Origin: Aquibacillus salsiterrae
GTDB lineage: Bacteria; Bacillota; Bacilli; Bacillales; Amphibacillaceae
NCBI RefSeq assembly: GCF_028416595.1
Contig: NZ_JAMQKC010000001.1
Span: 62,001 to 126,000 of the forward strand
Reading direction: 5' to 3'
DNA: 64,000 bases
Position numbers and translations under genes: made by a program. Shown here piece after piece: positions 8,573 through 18,227 of the stretch. The number at the start of each line of letters is the position of its first letter. Within the stretch, counting starts at the first letter, position 1. The notes beneath the pieces are model-generated. The model saw only the letters and a list, made by a program, of their open reading frames with translations, had not been told where the DNA came from and ran no database searches.

Positions 8573-8645
8573 CAAGAAAAGCGTAGGCGTCTTGCAAGCC
8601 CTGACAGGTGTTGAAGCTAGACAATTCCCGGTACTTTTATTCTTT
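8573..8645 (+). repeat. Family A repeat, third tandem unit, internally deleted
   Basis: It starts as the units before it, but after AAGCCCTGACAGG it jumps to GTTGAAGCTAGACAA and a T-rich tail, so the 3' arms and apex are gone. Confidence 0.8.
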
Positions 8646-8669
8646 TTTACTCATCTTCAAAAAAACATA

Positions 8670-8692
8670 TAAGAGGTTGTTCAAAAAAGCAC
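8670..8692 (+). repeat. Family B repeat, 5' fragment
   Basis: AGAGGTTGTTCAAAAAAGC closely matches the 5' end of the second repeat family seen at 42494. Only this end is present. Confidence 0.5.
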
Positions 8693-8709
8693 TATAAGTT
8701 AAGAAAAGG

Positions 8710-9972
8710 CTAAAAAAGTTCGTTTTCCTTTAATCGACCTAAGTATTCTTCTACTTCGATATCTACTGGTTCTATTTTAAGATATTCGGTTAAAACTTTT
8801 GTTGCTTCTTTTATCCTCCCTTCTTCAACAAGAAAATACCCATATTCTTTCAGAAAATCAGAATCATCTTTAAAATCATTATATGCATCCATATACATAT
8901 TTAATGCATCATTAAAGGATTCTATCTCACGATGTGCTTTAGCAAGTTCCCATTTATAATATCCTTCTTCTTCCCCAAGTTCTTGCACATGCGTTAGCAA
9001 ATCAATAACAGCTTGGTTGTCTTCGATATTTTTATAGTTTTCAATTAAGAAAAGTACTGCTTCCTTATAGCCTGGGTCTATTGATACGGATTCCCTAACG
9101 AATTGTAAACCTTCCTCCCGTTTTCCTAACCTGTGCGCTAAGACGCCAGTTAGGAAAAACAGTTCTTTATTAAATTCATCTATCCTTAATCCTTTTTTTG
9201 CAGTTTCATAACCTTCCTCAATCATCCCTTCTTCGTCGTAGGCCTTCGCAAGGTAATAATATACCGATTGGAAGTGAGGGTCTGTCTCAAGTAATTGTTC
9301 CCATACTTTTATTGAAATATCGAGACGATCTCCTCGAAATGCGATAAAGCCATAGCGAAACAAGTGATCTGGATTATCATTTTCCGTAGACTGATAATAA
9401 TCTAGTGCATTTTCAAAATCTCCAGTTGCTGCGTATGCTTCTGCAAGTCTTAAACCAATCTCAATATCAGCAATCACGGGTTGTACATTCCAGACTTTTT
9501 CATAATAAGGAATAGCTTTCTGATACTCCCCAACTGAAAAAGCCAATTCACCCAGGGCAAAATCAATCAATGGTTCATGTGGATTAATGTTTTTCGCTTC
9601 TAATAGCTTCTGTTCTGACACTTCGAAAAGCCCTTGTGCTTGATATAAGTCGGCAAGCTGAATCAACGCCTCTACATAGCCTTCGTCCAGTGGTGTAAAC
9701 TGATTCAACAAGTCAATCGCTGCTTCGTCTTCCTCTAAATCAATATAAATTTCGGCTAACATGATCTTGATTTCTTCTTCATTGGGATACGATTGTAAAA
9801 AATCGATTAAAATATGCTTTGCTTCGTTCAGCATTCCCCATCGCATATACAATTCGGCAATCGTAAACTTCTCTTCTTCATTTGCGCGGGGTAGAAAAGA
9901 CTGTAATAGATTTATTGCATCCTCTGGTTTATTTTGCTCCATTAATTGAATTGCCTTGTGTATTTCTTCCAT
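8710..9972 (-). CDS. ypiA: Tetratricopeptide repeat protein YpiA
   Basis: A 420-residue soluble protein built of tandem TPR helices over its whole length (for example residues 5-60, 130-170, 240-290), with no signal peptide or enzyme motif. It is probably a protein-interaction scaffold; its partner is unknown. Position between the aromatic supra-operon and ypiB matches B. subtilis. Its 5' side carries the extra ORF at 10022-10909, 49 bp upstream, which may be in the same transcript. Confidence 0.88.
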   Translation of the reverse strand: MEEIHKAIQLMEQNKPEDAINLLQSFLPRANEEEKFTIAELYMRWGMLNEAKHILIDFLQSYPNEEEIKIMLAEIYIDLEEDEAAIDLLNQFTPLDEGYVEALIQLADLYQAQGLFEVSEQKLLEAKNINPHEPLIDFALGELAFSVGEYQKAIPYYEKVWNVQPVIADIEIGLRLAEAYAATGDFENALDYYQSTENDNPDHLFRYGFIAFRGDRLDISIKVWEQLLETDPHFQSVYYYLAKAYDEEGMIEEGYETAKKGLRIDEFNKELFFLTGVLAHRLGKREEGLQFVRESVSIDPGYKEAVLFLIENYKNIEDNQAVIDLLTHVQELGEEEGYYKWELAKAHREIESFNDALNMYMDAYNDFKDDSDFLKEYGYFLVEEGRIKEATKVLTEYLKIEPVDIEVEEYLGRLKENELF

Positions 9973-10021
9973 TTTTTAGTCATCCTTCCTTTTTAACCAC
10001 AACCAGCGCAAGCAGAGCTTC

Positions 10022-10909
10022 TTACATAGCAGCAAAATGGCTCGGTAGTGAGACGGTTCGGTATTGACCCTCACCCTTTTCAACAAGAATTGACTGCTTC
10101 GTCCTAATTACGTTTCCGTTCATCACTGTTATGATTGGAATAGCTTTATGATAACTAAAATTTGCCTTTTCTTCAATTAAAGGAAATTTCGACAAATCAA
10201 ATAAGTTGTAATCGGCGTAACCATTTGGAATAATCTCCCCCTTATAAGGAGATATTCCTGTTTTACGAAGTGATTCTCTTGATAACGGTTCTGTTAATAC
10301 CTTGTCTGGTAATGTATTTATCTGAAAAGATTTAACAATTTTGTTCCACAACTTCTCTGTTTTGACATGAAGATTTTCAGGAATATTATCCCAATTAAGC
10401 GTAATCGGAATGTTTGAAAACGATTGGGCCTGTTGAATCCATTGCCATTTTTGTTTTTTTAACTCTTCCACGTCCTCAATCTCAAGGAGAATAAAAGGTA
10501 CCTTCTTTCTACCAAAGAAACGAATGTGCTCAAGACTTATCATCGACAGTGGTATTTTTGGTACAATCATGTGATCAATCGGCAAATCAGACAGAACTTG
10601 TTTAAATTTAGAAAATGATTGCTGAAAAACGGTTTTACTCCGGATTGGTAGCTGACACAAAAGAAGTGTACAACCCTTAAATATATATCGGTTTGAAAGT
10701 CGTGGTAGATCTATTTTGTTATGAAGTGGTTGCTCGACATCTACGTACACTTTCCCAGGCCCTACCCAAAAGTTGCTAATATCCATTTCACTAACACGTG
10801 TATCACCCTTGATATTGTTTGTGAAACTACAACTCTCTACTTGGATACTTTTCGATGTCCAATCGTTATGATTATAAACATAATCGCTATAAAAAAAATA
10901 TGACCCCAT
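10022..10909 (-). CDS. Unrecognised protein with amidohydrolase-like C-terminus
   Basis: A 295-residue protein I cannot assign to a named family. The ATG at 10909 follows a strong AGGAGG. Residues from about 213 (GISPYKGEIIPNGYADYNLFDL) to about 270 (IPIITVMNGNVIR) follow the pattern that closes dihydroorotase/allantoinase-type amidohydrolases. However, the HxH metal pair and other expected histidine ligands are not visible, so it may be a catalytically dead or remodelled relative. There is no signal peptide. It sits between aroA and ypiA, where B. subtilis has no gene. Function unknown. Confidence 0.75.
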   Translation of the reverse strand: MGSYFFYSDYVYNHNDWTSKSIQVESCSFTNNIKGDTRVSEMDISNFWVGPGKVYVDVEQPLHNKIDLPRLSNRYIFKGCTLLLCQLPIRSKTVFQQSFSKFKQVLSDLPIDHMIVPKIPLSMISLEHIRFFGRKKVPFILLEIEDVEELKKQKWQWIQQAQSFSNIPITLNWDNIPENLHVKTEKLWNKIVKSFQINTLPDKVLTEPLSRESLRKTGISPYKGEIIPNGYADYNLFDLSKFPLIEEKANFSYHKAIPIITVMNGNVIRTKQSILVEKGEGQYRTVSLPSHFAAM

Positions 10910-10960
10910 ACCTTGTACCTCCTAACGGAATTTGTACAAGATATGAAGGTCATGCATAGA

Positions 10961-12259
10961 CTATGATGATTTCGAAATTAATTTTTCTAAATCTACAAAG
11001 AAGTTTGGATAGGAAATAGCAATACTTTCTTCATTTTTTAACGTAACAGTGTCTTTTGCAATTAAAGATGCGATAGCAATCATCATTCCAATTCGGTGGT
11101 CTCCGTGAGAATCTGCGAAACCACCTAGAATTGTTCCGTTTCCTTCGATAATCATTCCATCTTCTGTTGCTTCAATCGTTGCACCTAGTGCTTGTAATGT
11201 TGTGACGACTGAAGCAATTCGATCTGTTTCTTTATATTTTAATTCTTCGGCATCGCGAATAATCGTTTTGCCATTTGCTTGTGTTGCAAGTAACGCAATA
11301 ATTGGTATTTCATCGATAATACGCGGAATAATGTCACCACCGATTACCGTACCATTAATCGGTGAATGTTCGATAAAGATAGATCCAATCGGCTCTCCAC
11401 CAACCGTTCTTTCTACTGTGACTTCGATAGAAACACCCATTTGTTTCATGACATCGATGATACCAGTTCTTGTTGGGTTAAGACCAACATCTTTAATAGT
11501 TACATTGCTTCTGGGTACAATTGCAGCTGCAACCATAAAAAATGCTGCGGAAGAAATGTCACCAGGAACCTGAATCGTTGTGCCAGACAAACGTTGCTTA
11601 CCTTCAATCCGAATCGTTCCCGCTTCTCTCGAAACATTGCCGCCGAATGCTTGGAGCATATTTTCAGTATGGTCTCTCGTTGTCGTTTTTTCCGATACCG
11701 AAGTCACTCCATTCGCTAACAGGCCGGCTAGTAATACTCCCGATTTCACTTGAGCACTCTTCACCGGCGTCTCAAACGTAATACTTGTTAATTCCCCGCC
11801 CCTAACGGAAAGTGGGAGAAATTTCCCGTTTTCACGTCCATCAATTGTTGCCCCCATTACCCTTAACGGGATAGCAACACGGTCCATCGGGCGCTTTGTT
11901 AAAGAGCTGTCCCCAAATAAGGTGAAGTGGAACGGTAGTCCTGCTAGAACTCCTAGCAATAATCTTGCTGTTGTCCCAGAGTTGCCTAAATTGATTGGTT
12001 CTAATGGTTCAGATAAACCTGAAATCCCTTTTCCAACAATTTTAACGGTGTTGTCATTTTTTTCAATTTCGACGCCCATAAGTCTAAAAGCATCAATTGT
12101 ACGCATGCAGTCTTCCCCGTCTAAGAAATGTGTTACCGTTGTTTCTCCGTTTGCTAACGAACCGAAAATGATAGCCCGGTGTGAAATTGATTTATCGCCC
12201 GGGACGTATAGTTCGCCTGTCAGTGATTTGTTAATAGGAGATAATACTCTTTCTGACAA
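10961..12259 (-). CDS. aroA: 3-phosphoshikimate 1-carboxyvinyltransferase (EPSP synthase)
   Basis: EPSP synthase joins shikimate 3-phosphate and phosphoenolpyruvate, the sixth shikimate-pathway step. Visible signatures are the phosphate-binding GDKSISHR near the N-terminus, LGNSGTTARLL near residue 90, and a C-terminal KETDRIA and DHRIGM. I chose TTG at 12259 because AGAGGTG lies 6 nt upstream, giving 432 residues; a GTG at 12268 is the alternative. It follows tyrA by 12 bp in the aromatic supra-operon (this gene is called aroE in B. subtilis). Confidence 0.95.
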   Translation of the reverse strand: MSERVLSPINKSLTGELYVPGDKSISHRAIIFGSLANGETTVTHFLDGEDCMRTIDAFRLMGVEIEKNDNTVKIVGKGISGLSEPLEPINLGNSGTTARLLLGVLAGLPFHFTLFGDSSLTKRPMDRVAIPLRVMGATIDGRENGKFLPLSVRGGELTSITFETPVKSAQVKSGVLLAGLLANGVTSVSEKTTTRDHTENMLQAFGGNVSREAGTIRIEGKQRLSGTTIQVPGDISSAAFFMVAAAIVPRSNVTIKDVGLNPTRTGIIDVMKQMGVSIEVTVERTVGGEPIGSIFIEHSPINGTVIGGDIIPRIIDEIPIIALLATQANGKTIIRDAEELKYKETDRIASVVTTLQALGATIEATEDGMIIEGNGTILGGFADSHGDHRIGMMIAIASLIAKDTVTLKNEESIAISYPNFFVDLEKLISKSS

Positions 12260-12271
12260 TCCAATCACCTC

Positions 12272-13372
12272 TTAATCCTCAATCATTGTTTCATAGCCTT
12301 TTTCAATCAGAACCCGATTACTAACTAATTGATCATTTTTATCCTTAAAACTAAGGCGAAGCACCCCTGTAATGCCTTCTCGGATTTCTAATATTTCGAT
12401 ATTATTAATACTTATTTCCTTTTTCGCTAAAACCTCAATTACCTTAAGCAATGCACCAGGTTGGTCAAAAATATCGACATACAGATCATAAAAAGAAAGG
12501 ATTGCTCCTTTTTTATTACTATCTAAACCATCTCGATATTCTCGAGCCTGTTCTAAATAGTGATACATTGTCTCTTTATCCTCATTATCTAGCAGTTGTT
12601 TCAAAGAGGTCATTTCTTCAATCCAGTCAGAAAGCAAACGACTCATCCCAACCTTGTTTTGAAAAAAAATATCTTTCCACATTGCAGGGTTACTAGAAGC
12701 AATTCTTGTTATATCTCGAAACCCGCCTGCAGCAAGTTGCGGAATATACGGATGTTTTTTTTGCCAATGCTTTGCTTGATGAACAAGGGAAGACGCAATT
12801 AAGTGAGGAAAATGTGAAATAACACTAGTCATCTCATCATGTTCCTCAGGCTCTAACAATAAGAAGTTACTCTTTGTTCCAATTAATAATTGTTTTAATG
12901 CTTCCACATGTTCTGGTGGACAAGGTTTAATCGGACTTAAGATGTAGATCGCATTCTCAAATAAATGTCCTTTCGCAGCCGTAATTCCCTTTTTATGCGA
13001 GCCTGCCATTGGGTGCCCACCAATGAATGTAACTAAATCTGATGTAATCTCTCGAGCTGACTCCATAATCGGAGTTTTCACAGAAGATACATCAGATATA
13101 ATAATTGGTTTTTCAAATACTACCTCTTTCAATTGTTGTACCAACTCGACCGCTTTCGATACTGGGGCACCAATGATACAAAAATCAGCTTTAACGACTG
13201 CCTCTTTAAAATCGGTTGCTTGTTCATCAATAATCCCATTCATCGTGCAGTAATCTAGTGTCTTTTGGTTAACATCAAACCCGATGAGATGATGATCCGT
13301 TGTTTGCTTCAAATTGATTGCTAATGAGCCACCTATTAATCCTAGCCCTGCAACTAACACAGTTTGTTTCAA
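12272..13372 (-). CDS. tyrA: Prephenate dehydrogenase
   Basis: Prephenate dehydrogenase oxidatively decarboxylates prephenate to 4-hydroxyphenylpyruvate for tyrosine. The 366-residue protein has the dinucleotide-binding GLGLIG at 9-14, a helical dimerisation half, and a C-terminal ACT domain (about 297-365, LYVDIFDQPGALLKVIEVL) that suggests feedback control by an aromatic amino acid. The TTG start at 13372 follows GAAGGAG and overlaps the hisC stop by 4 bp. Confidence 0.95.
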   Translation of the reverse strand: MKQTVLVAGLGLIGGSLAINLKQTTDHHLIGFDVNQKTLDYCTMNGIIDEQATDFKEAVVKADFCIIGAPVSKAVELVQQLKEVVFEKPIIISDVSSVKTPIMESAREITSDLVTFIGGHPMAGSHKKGITAAKGHLFENAIYILSPIKPCPPEHVEALKQLLIGTKSNFLLLEPEEHDEMTSVISHFPHLIASSLVHQAKHWQKKHPYIPQLAAGGFRDITRIASSNPAMWKDIFFQNKVGMSRLLSDWIEEMTSLKQLLDNEDKETMYHYLEQAREYRDGLDSNKKGAILSFYDLYVDIFDQPGALLKVIEVLAKKEISINNIEILEIREGITGVLRLSFKDKNDQLVSNRVLIEKGYETMIED

Positions 13373-14478
13373 TGTATATTCTCCTTCTTATTTACGGAAG
13401 TAAAATATTCTTTCATTATTTGTTGTAGTTCATCCATATCTGGTTTATTCCCAATTGTAATTCGGACCCCATACGGATGCCCTAACGCTTCCCCAGATCT
13501 AACGATAAAGCCTTTGTGCAAAAGATATTCGAATAGCTCATCACCAGGTACTGGTAATTTAACAAACACAAAATTTGTTTCCGAATCATAATAAGAAAGT
13601 CCAATAGAATCTAAAAACTTGATAAAGTCTTGCTTATTTTGCTTGTTCTGATTAACAGAGAATTGCAAGAACTCTTCATCTTCTAAAGCAATCAGTGCTG
13701 AACCTTGCGCAATCGTTGTCGTATTGAACGGACCTCTAGTAATGTTTAAAATCGTAGCTATTTCTTCACTCGTTACCCCGTAACCTACTCGAAGACCAGC
13801 TAATCCATACGCTTTTGAGAACGTTCTAAGAACAATTAAATTAGGGTATTTCTTTAGTGCAGCAATAGTGTCTGGCGCATCGTCTGTTTCTATGTACTCA
13901 TAATAAGCCTCATCAACGACGATAAGTACATGTTTGGGACAATTATCCATCACATAAGTGAATTGTTCACAATTTATTAGACATCCAGTTGGATTGTTCG
14001 GTGTACACAACCATAAAACCTTCGTTTGCTCATCCACTTCGTTCAACATGCCTTCTAAGTCATGATAACCATCAACTAGCGCTACTTCTTTGATTGCCGC
14101 ACCTTGAATACGGGCATTATGTTTATATTGTGGAAAGGTTGGCGATGCCATAATTGTATTAGTCCCAGGCTCAAGAAATGTTCTACAAATAATATCGACT
14201 ACTTCATCAGACCCACAGCCAAATACGAGCTGATCTTTATCTACATCTAGTTTGTCTGCTAAGGCTAATCGTAAGTTTGTAGCATATCCATCAGGATAAA
14301 TTTCTAGGTGCTCGGTCCAGTTTGAAAGGTTTTGTTTAACCTTCGTTGAATAACCAAATGGATTTTCATTGGAGGCAAGCTTTACAATTTTTTCTAATCC
14401 ATATTCCTTTTTCACATCTTCAATCTGCTTACCCGGTTTATAAGGGGACATCTGGTTAAATATCTCTTTACCTCTCAT
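13369..14478 (-). CDS. hisC: Histidinol-phosphate / aromatic aminotransferase
   Basis: A class II PLP-dependent aminotransferase of the HisC family, 369 residues. It transaminates imidazole acetol phosphate for histidine and, in B. subtilis, also prephenate-derived aromatic keto acids. TPNNPTG at 159-165 and the PLP lysine K222 in FSKAYGLAGLRVGY are visible. In B. subtilis the gene follows trpA; here it follows aroH directly, with no trp genes between. Confidence 0.95.
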   Translation of the reverse strand: MRGKEIFNQMSPYKPGKQIEDVKKEYGLEKIVKLASNENPFGYSTKVKQNLSNWTEHLEIYPDGYATNLRLALADKLDVDKDQLVFGCGSDEVVDIICRTFLEPGTNTIMASPTFPQYKHNARIQGAAIKEVALVDGYHDLEGMLNEVDEQTKVLWLCTPNNPTGCLINCEQFTYVMDNCPKHVLIVVDEAYYEYIETDDAPDTIAALKKYPNLIVLRTFSKAYGLAGLRVGYGVTSEEIATILNITRGPFNTTTIAQGSALIALEDEEFLQFSVNQNKQNKQDFIKFLDSIGLSYYDSETNFVFVKLPVPGDELFEYLLHKGFIVRSGEALGHPYGVRITIGNKPDMDELQQIMKEYFTSVNKKENIH

Positions 14479-14529
14479 TTATTTCTCTCCAATCTATGAC
14501 ATCAGTAAAATGAAACGTTGATCCTTGAC

Positions 14530-14907
14530 TTAGTTTTTTTCTGTTTGACTGGATAAGTCTGGTCGTAACACCGTAGCATTTTTTTGATATACATGCGTGA
14601 TATCTTGCTGATTAATTGTTGTATTAACAGTCATCATCACACGAATACATTTTGCTAAACTACCCGGAACTTCAATTTCTTTCATGCACATAACAGGAAC
14701 ATAAGTCCAGCCTTCTATTAGCCGAAGCGCTTTAGCTGGAAATCCTGCGTTTAAGTCTGAAGTAACAGAAATAAGAACGGACGCGATATCCTCTGGTTTA
14801 ACATTGTTTTGTTCAACAATTTCCTCTACTAATTGCCTCGTATTTTGAACAATTTCGGTTTCATCATTTTTTTCGACTGTTGTTGCTCCTCTAATCCCTC
14901 TGATCAA
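14530..14907 (-). CDS. aroH: Chorismate mutase, AroH type
   Basis: A monofunctional trimeric chorismate mutase that rearranges chorismate to prephenate, 125 residues. Residues equivalent to the B. subtilis active site are present: R6 (in RGIRGATTV), E77 (in KEIEVPGS) and R89. The TTG start at 14907 overlaps the aroB TGA (TTGA) and has AGGAGAG about 11 nt upstream. It is the last gene of aroC-aroB-aroH. Confidence 0.95.
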   Translation of the reverse strand: MIRGIRGATTVEKNDETEIVQNTRQLVEEIVEQNNVKPEDIASVLISVTSDLNAGFPAKALRLIEGWTYVPVMCMKEIEVPGSLAKCIRVMMTVNTTINQQDITHVYQKNATVLRPDLSSQTEKN

Positions 14908-15983
14908 TGGTTCACCAACTCTCCTAAAAATTGTTCTAATAAACTATTTAGTTCTTCATCATTAACTTGTTCTAATGTCGGGTTTCCTACTTCACGTAAA
15001 AGTACCATCTGAACTTTTGCATTTTCAGATTTTTTATCTTTTTTCATCCGATTAACTAGTACATTGACATCTATTCGCGGCAGTGTTAAAGGATAGTTGT
15101 TTGTTTCTAACCATTGATACAATCGTTGGTATGGTAATTGAGTTTGATAAAATTTATTACTCACACGAATCGCGAATAACATACCAATAGCTACCGCTTC
15201 CCCATGGGTAAGCTTACCATACCCTAGCTCCGCTTCAAGTGCATGTGCTAGCGTATGTCCAAAGTTTAAAAACTTTCGCTCGTTACTTTCTTTCTCATCA
15301 TTTTCGACAATTTTAGCCTTTACAGCAATTCCTTTTTGTAAATGACGGGTTAGAACTTCAGGCTTTAGATCGGTTGTTAAATCCGTAGCTACAACTTCCT
15401 CAAAAAAAGAATTGTCACTAATCAACCCGTGTTTAACAACTTCTGCATAACCGGATCGAATCTCTCTTTGCGGTAGTGTGAAAAGTGTATCAACGTCATA
15501 AACAACTGCTTGTGGAGGAAAAAAGCTTCCAATCAAGTTTTTTCCTTCCGGATGATTAATGGCAACCTTTCCGCCAACACTACTATCATGAGCTAAGATG
15601 GAAGTGGGGACTTGAACATAGTCAATTCCTCGCATAAACGTAGCTGCAACAAACCCTGCTAAATCACCAATCATTCCTCCACCAAGTGCAACAATCAGCG
15701 ATTTTCGATCGAGGCCATTTTCAATCGCGTTGGTTAAAAGGTTAAAATATTGTTCACTGCTTTTTGAAGCTTCTCCATTTGGTACAACAGAGAAGCTCAC
15801 CTTCGTATCCGCAGGAAACCCTTCGATGACATCTTGCAAATAGTGTTTCTCAATTTCACTGTCGGTAATGACCATTACATTTTTGTATGATTTTGGAAGG
15901 TAGTTTGTTAAATTTTTCCGTAGATTACTTCCAATATAGACACGATATGTGTTCGTACTTGTCTGGACATCTAACGTATTCAT
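14904..15983 (-). CDS. aroB: 3-dehydroquinate synthase
   Basis: NAD- and Zn-dependent synthase that cyclises DAHP to 3-dehydroquinate, the second shikimate step. The 359-residue protein has the NAD-binding GGGMIGDLAGFVAATFMRG, the NFGHTLAHALE metal-ligand helix and HGEAVAIGM. I chose the ATG at 15983 because it overlaps the aroC stop as TAATG, which indicates coupled translation. An in-frame GTG at 15992 is possible but has poor spacing. Confidence 0.95.
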   Translation of the reverse strand: MNTLDVQTSTNTYRVYIGSNLRKNLTNYLPKSYKNVMVITDSEIEKHYLQDVIEGFPADTKVSFSVVPNGEASKSSEQYFNLLTNAIENGLDRKSLIVALGGGMIGDLAGFVAATFMRGIDYVQVPTSILAHDSSVGGKVAINHPEGKNLIGSFFPPQAVVYDVDTLFTLPQREIRSGYAEVVKHGLISDNSFFEEVVATDLTTDLKPEVLTRHLQKGIAVKAKIVENDEKESNERKFLNFGHTLAHALEAELGYGKLTHGEAVAIGMLFAIRVSNKFYQTQLPYQRLYQWLETNNYPLTLPRIDVNVLVNRMKKDKKSENAKVQMVLLREVGNPTLEQVNDEELNSLLEQFLGELVNH

Positions 15984-17149
15984 TAAAAACACCTTACCTC
16001 TTCACGGTATGCATCAATTGCTTCTTTCAATTTAGGAAACTGATCATGCGGAAACTGCTCTAAGAGAGCTTTTGCTAACTCAAATGCAACAACATGTTCC
16101 ATAACTACAGCAGCAGCCGGTACTGCGCATGAATCAGATCGTTCGATACTTGCGTTAAATGGTTCTTTCGTCTCAATATCGACGCTTTGTAGTGGTTTGT
16201 ATAAAGTCGGAATTGGCTTCATCACACCTTTTACGACAATTGGCATTCCAGTTGTCATTCCACCTTCAAATCCACCCAATCTGTTTGTTTTACGGTAATA
16301 TCCTCTTTCTTTATCCCACGCTATCTCATCATGAACTTCACTACCATTTTTTCGTGCTGCCTCAAAGCCAATCCCAAATTCGACACCTTTAAACGCATTA
16401 ATACTCGCTACAGCTCCTGCTAATCTACCGTCTAATTTGCGGTCATAGTGAACATAGGAACCAACGCCTGCTGGCATGCCTTCGATGTAAACCTCACAAA
16501 CTCCACCAATTGAGTCGCCATCTTTCTTCGCCTTATCAATCGCATCCATCATTTGTTGGCCTGCTTCTTTGTCTAAACTACGAACAGGAGAGTCTTCTGA
16601 AATTTTTACGCGCTCTGCCATGCTCATTTCAGGATATTCCTTGGCAACAATTCCTGCTATTTCACGAACATACCCAACAATATTAATCCCCAAATGTGCC
16701 AATAATGTTTTGGCAACAGCTCCTGCAGCTACTCTTGCTGCAGTTTCCCTTGCAGATGATCTCTCAAGTATATTACGCATATCGCGATGACCATATTTTA
16801 TCGCTCCATTAAGGTCTGCATGTCCAGGTCTTGGACGTGTTACCACTCGTCTAACTTTTTGGTCGGGGTCAATTGGGTCTTCTCCCATCACATCTTCCCA
16901 ATGCTTAAAGTCATCGTTACGAATGACCATCGCAATCGGCGAACCAAGTGTATATCCGTGTCGCACACCGCCAACGATATCAACAAGGTCTTTCTCTATT
17001 TGCATCCGTTTGCCGCGGCCATGACCTTTTTGTCTTCTAAGTAATGATTCATTTATATTTTCTTGCGTTAATGGCATTAAAGAAGGTAATCCTTCCACAA
17101 TCGTAGTTAGTTGTTTTCCATGAGATTCTCCAGCTGTTAAATAACGCAT
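15983..17149 (-). CDS. aroC: Chorismate synthase
   Basis: FMN-dependent chorismate synthase, the last step of the shikimate pathway, 388 residues. SHGKQL at the N-terminus, [29 protein letters not shown] and [16 protein letters not shown] are family signatures. It is the first gene of aroC-aroB-aroH (B. subtilis name aroF). In B. subtilis cheR and ndk lie directly upstream; here cheR is missing and a 547-bp gap with a decayed family A repeat separates aroC from ndk. Confidence 0.96.
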   Translation of the reverse strand: MRYLTAGESHGKQLTTIVEGLPSLMPLTQENINESLLRRQKGHGRGKRMQIEKDLVDIVGGVRHGYTLGSPIAMVIRNDDFKHWEDVMGEDPIDPDQKVRRVVTRPRPGHADLNGAIKYGHRDMRNILERSSARETAARVAAGAVAKTLLAHLGINIVGYVREIAGIVAKEYPEMSMAERVKISEDSPVRSLDKEAGQQMMDAIDKAKKDGDSIGGVCEVYIEGMPAGVGSYVHYDRKLDGRLAGAVASINAFKGVEFGIGFEAARKNGSEVHDEIAWDKERGYYRKTNRLGGFEGGMTTGMPIVVKGVMKPIPTLYKPLQSVDIETKEPFNASIERSDSCAVPAAAVVMEHVVAFELAKALLEQFPHDQFPKLKEAIDAYREEVRCF

Positions 17150-17276
17150 GTTGCGTCCCCCCGTATATTTATTTTTGTACTACTATATCATACCTTTTCA
17201 ATCCTGTGTAAATCTAAACGCACAAAACCGCGAATAAAGTTAGATTTTTTTGAAAAATAGAAAAAATACTCGATGA

Positions 17277-17440
17277 ACAAAAGCGCAAGTCGCGCCTTGG
17301 TCAGACTAAGGCAGGCATAAAACAAGACCTGACGTAGTGTTCTTTGCCACAGAAGAGCTTGACTTATAATCCCCGAGAGCTATGCACTCTACGCTTTGAG
17401 AACCCTTGTTTTCAATTACTTTCATATTTTTCAAAAATAT
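17277..17440 (+). repeat. Family A repeat, decayed full-length copy
   Basis: Head GAACAAAAGCGC, the GGCATAAAACAAGACCTGACG segment split by substitutions, CTTTGCCACAGA, GACTTATAAT and an eroded tail (ACCCTTG then a TTACTTTCATATTTTTC stretch) follow the subtype I order with many substitutions. It occupies most of the 547-bp gap between aroC and ndk, where B. subtilis has cheR; otherwise the gap holds only the ndk terminator. Confidence 0.75.
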
Positions 17441-17580
17441 CCAACTTAATCGTAATCAAAATTGACAAAGAAGTAAATCAATTTTTTATCGAAAAGGATA
17501 GAGCGCTCGTTTAATTGCCACTAAGTGCTTGGAATGAAAATAACAGAGTATATGATGTACAGTAAATTAGAAAACAGTCA

Positions 17581-17620
17581 AAAAAAAGCAGCCCAATTCA
17601 GCAGTTAGAACTGGACTACT
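17581..17620 (-). terminator. Intrinsic terminator downstream of ndk
   Basis: On the minus strand AGTAGTCCAGTTC pairs over 13 bp (with G-U pairs) with GAATTGGGCTGCT and is followed by a run of T. Confidence 0.75.
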
Positions 17621-17696
17621 AGATTACTGCTAGGAATAACATTTTGTATTACGATTGCGCGTCTACTAGCAACACTACTAGAAAGATACAAGACGA

Positions 17697-18143
17697 TTAA
17701 TAAACCCATTTATCCCCGTCTTTATCATAACTAACTAATTCCGCTTCGTTGAAAAATAAAGAAATTTCTCTTTTGGTACTTTCCAAAGAGTCTGAACCAT
17801 GAATTACATTTTTCCCTGTAATCAAGCCAAAATCTCCTCGAATAGTCCCTGGTAATGCTTCCTGTGGATTTGTTTTACCCATCATTTGTCTTGCTGTTGC
17901 AATAACATTGTCACCTTCCCACACCATTGCAAAAACAGGACCAGAAGTAATAAAATCAACGAGATTTTCAAAAAATGGCTTGCCTTTATGTTCACCGTAA
18001 TGATCATTCGCTAATTCATTAGAAATTACCATTAATTTAGCAGCAGCTAGTTTGAAACCTTTTCTTTCCAACCGGTGGACAATTTCTCCAACTAATCCTC
18101 GTTGCACTCCGTCTGGTTTTACCATTAAAAACGTTCTCTCCAT
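17697..18143 (-). CDS. ndk: Nucleoside diphosphate kinase
   Basis: Transfers gamma-phosphate between nucleoside tri- and diphosphates through a phosphohistidine intermediate. At 148 residues it has the usual length; the active-site His115 is in NVIHGSDS, and the N-terminal [15 protein letters not shown] is canonical. It lies below hepT in the B. subtilis order hepS-menG-hepT-ndk. Confidence 0.97.
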   Translation of the reverse strand: MERTFLMVKPDGVQRGLVGEIVHRLERKGFKLAAAKLMVISNELANDHYGEHKGKPFFENLVDFITSGPVFAMVWEGDNVIATARQMMGKTNPQEALPGTIRGDFGLITGKNVIHGSDSLESTKREISLFFNEAELVSYDKDGDKWVY

Positions 18144-18227
18144 TATTACACCTCTTTAATTATGTACTTATGAAAGCGCTAATATAAAAATATTATCAAA
18201 TTAGAAAGTCATTGACAATCATTTCAT

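Noticed and set aside
8331-8645. A CRISPR array
   Set aside because: The repeat unit is 121 bp with no unique spacers and no cas genes nearby.
11202-12275. Long plus-strand open frames of 117-123 codons opposite aroA
   Set aside because: They are antisense shadows of aroA codon usage; no start signals or protein identity.
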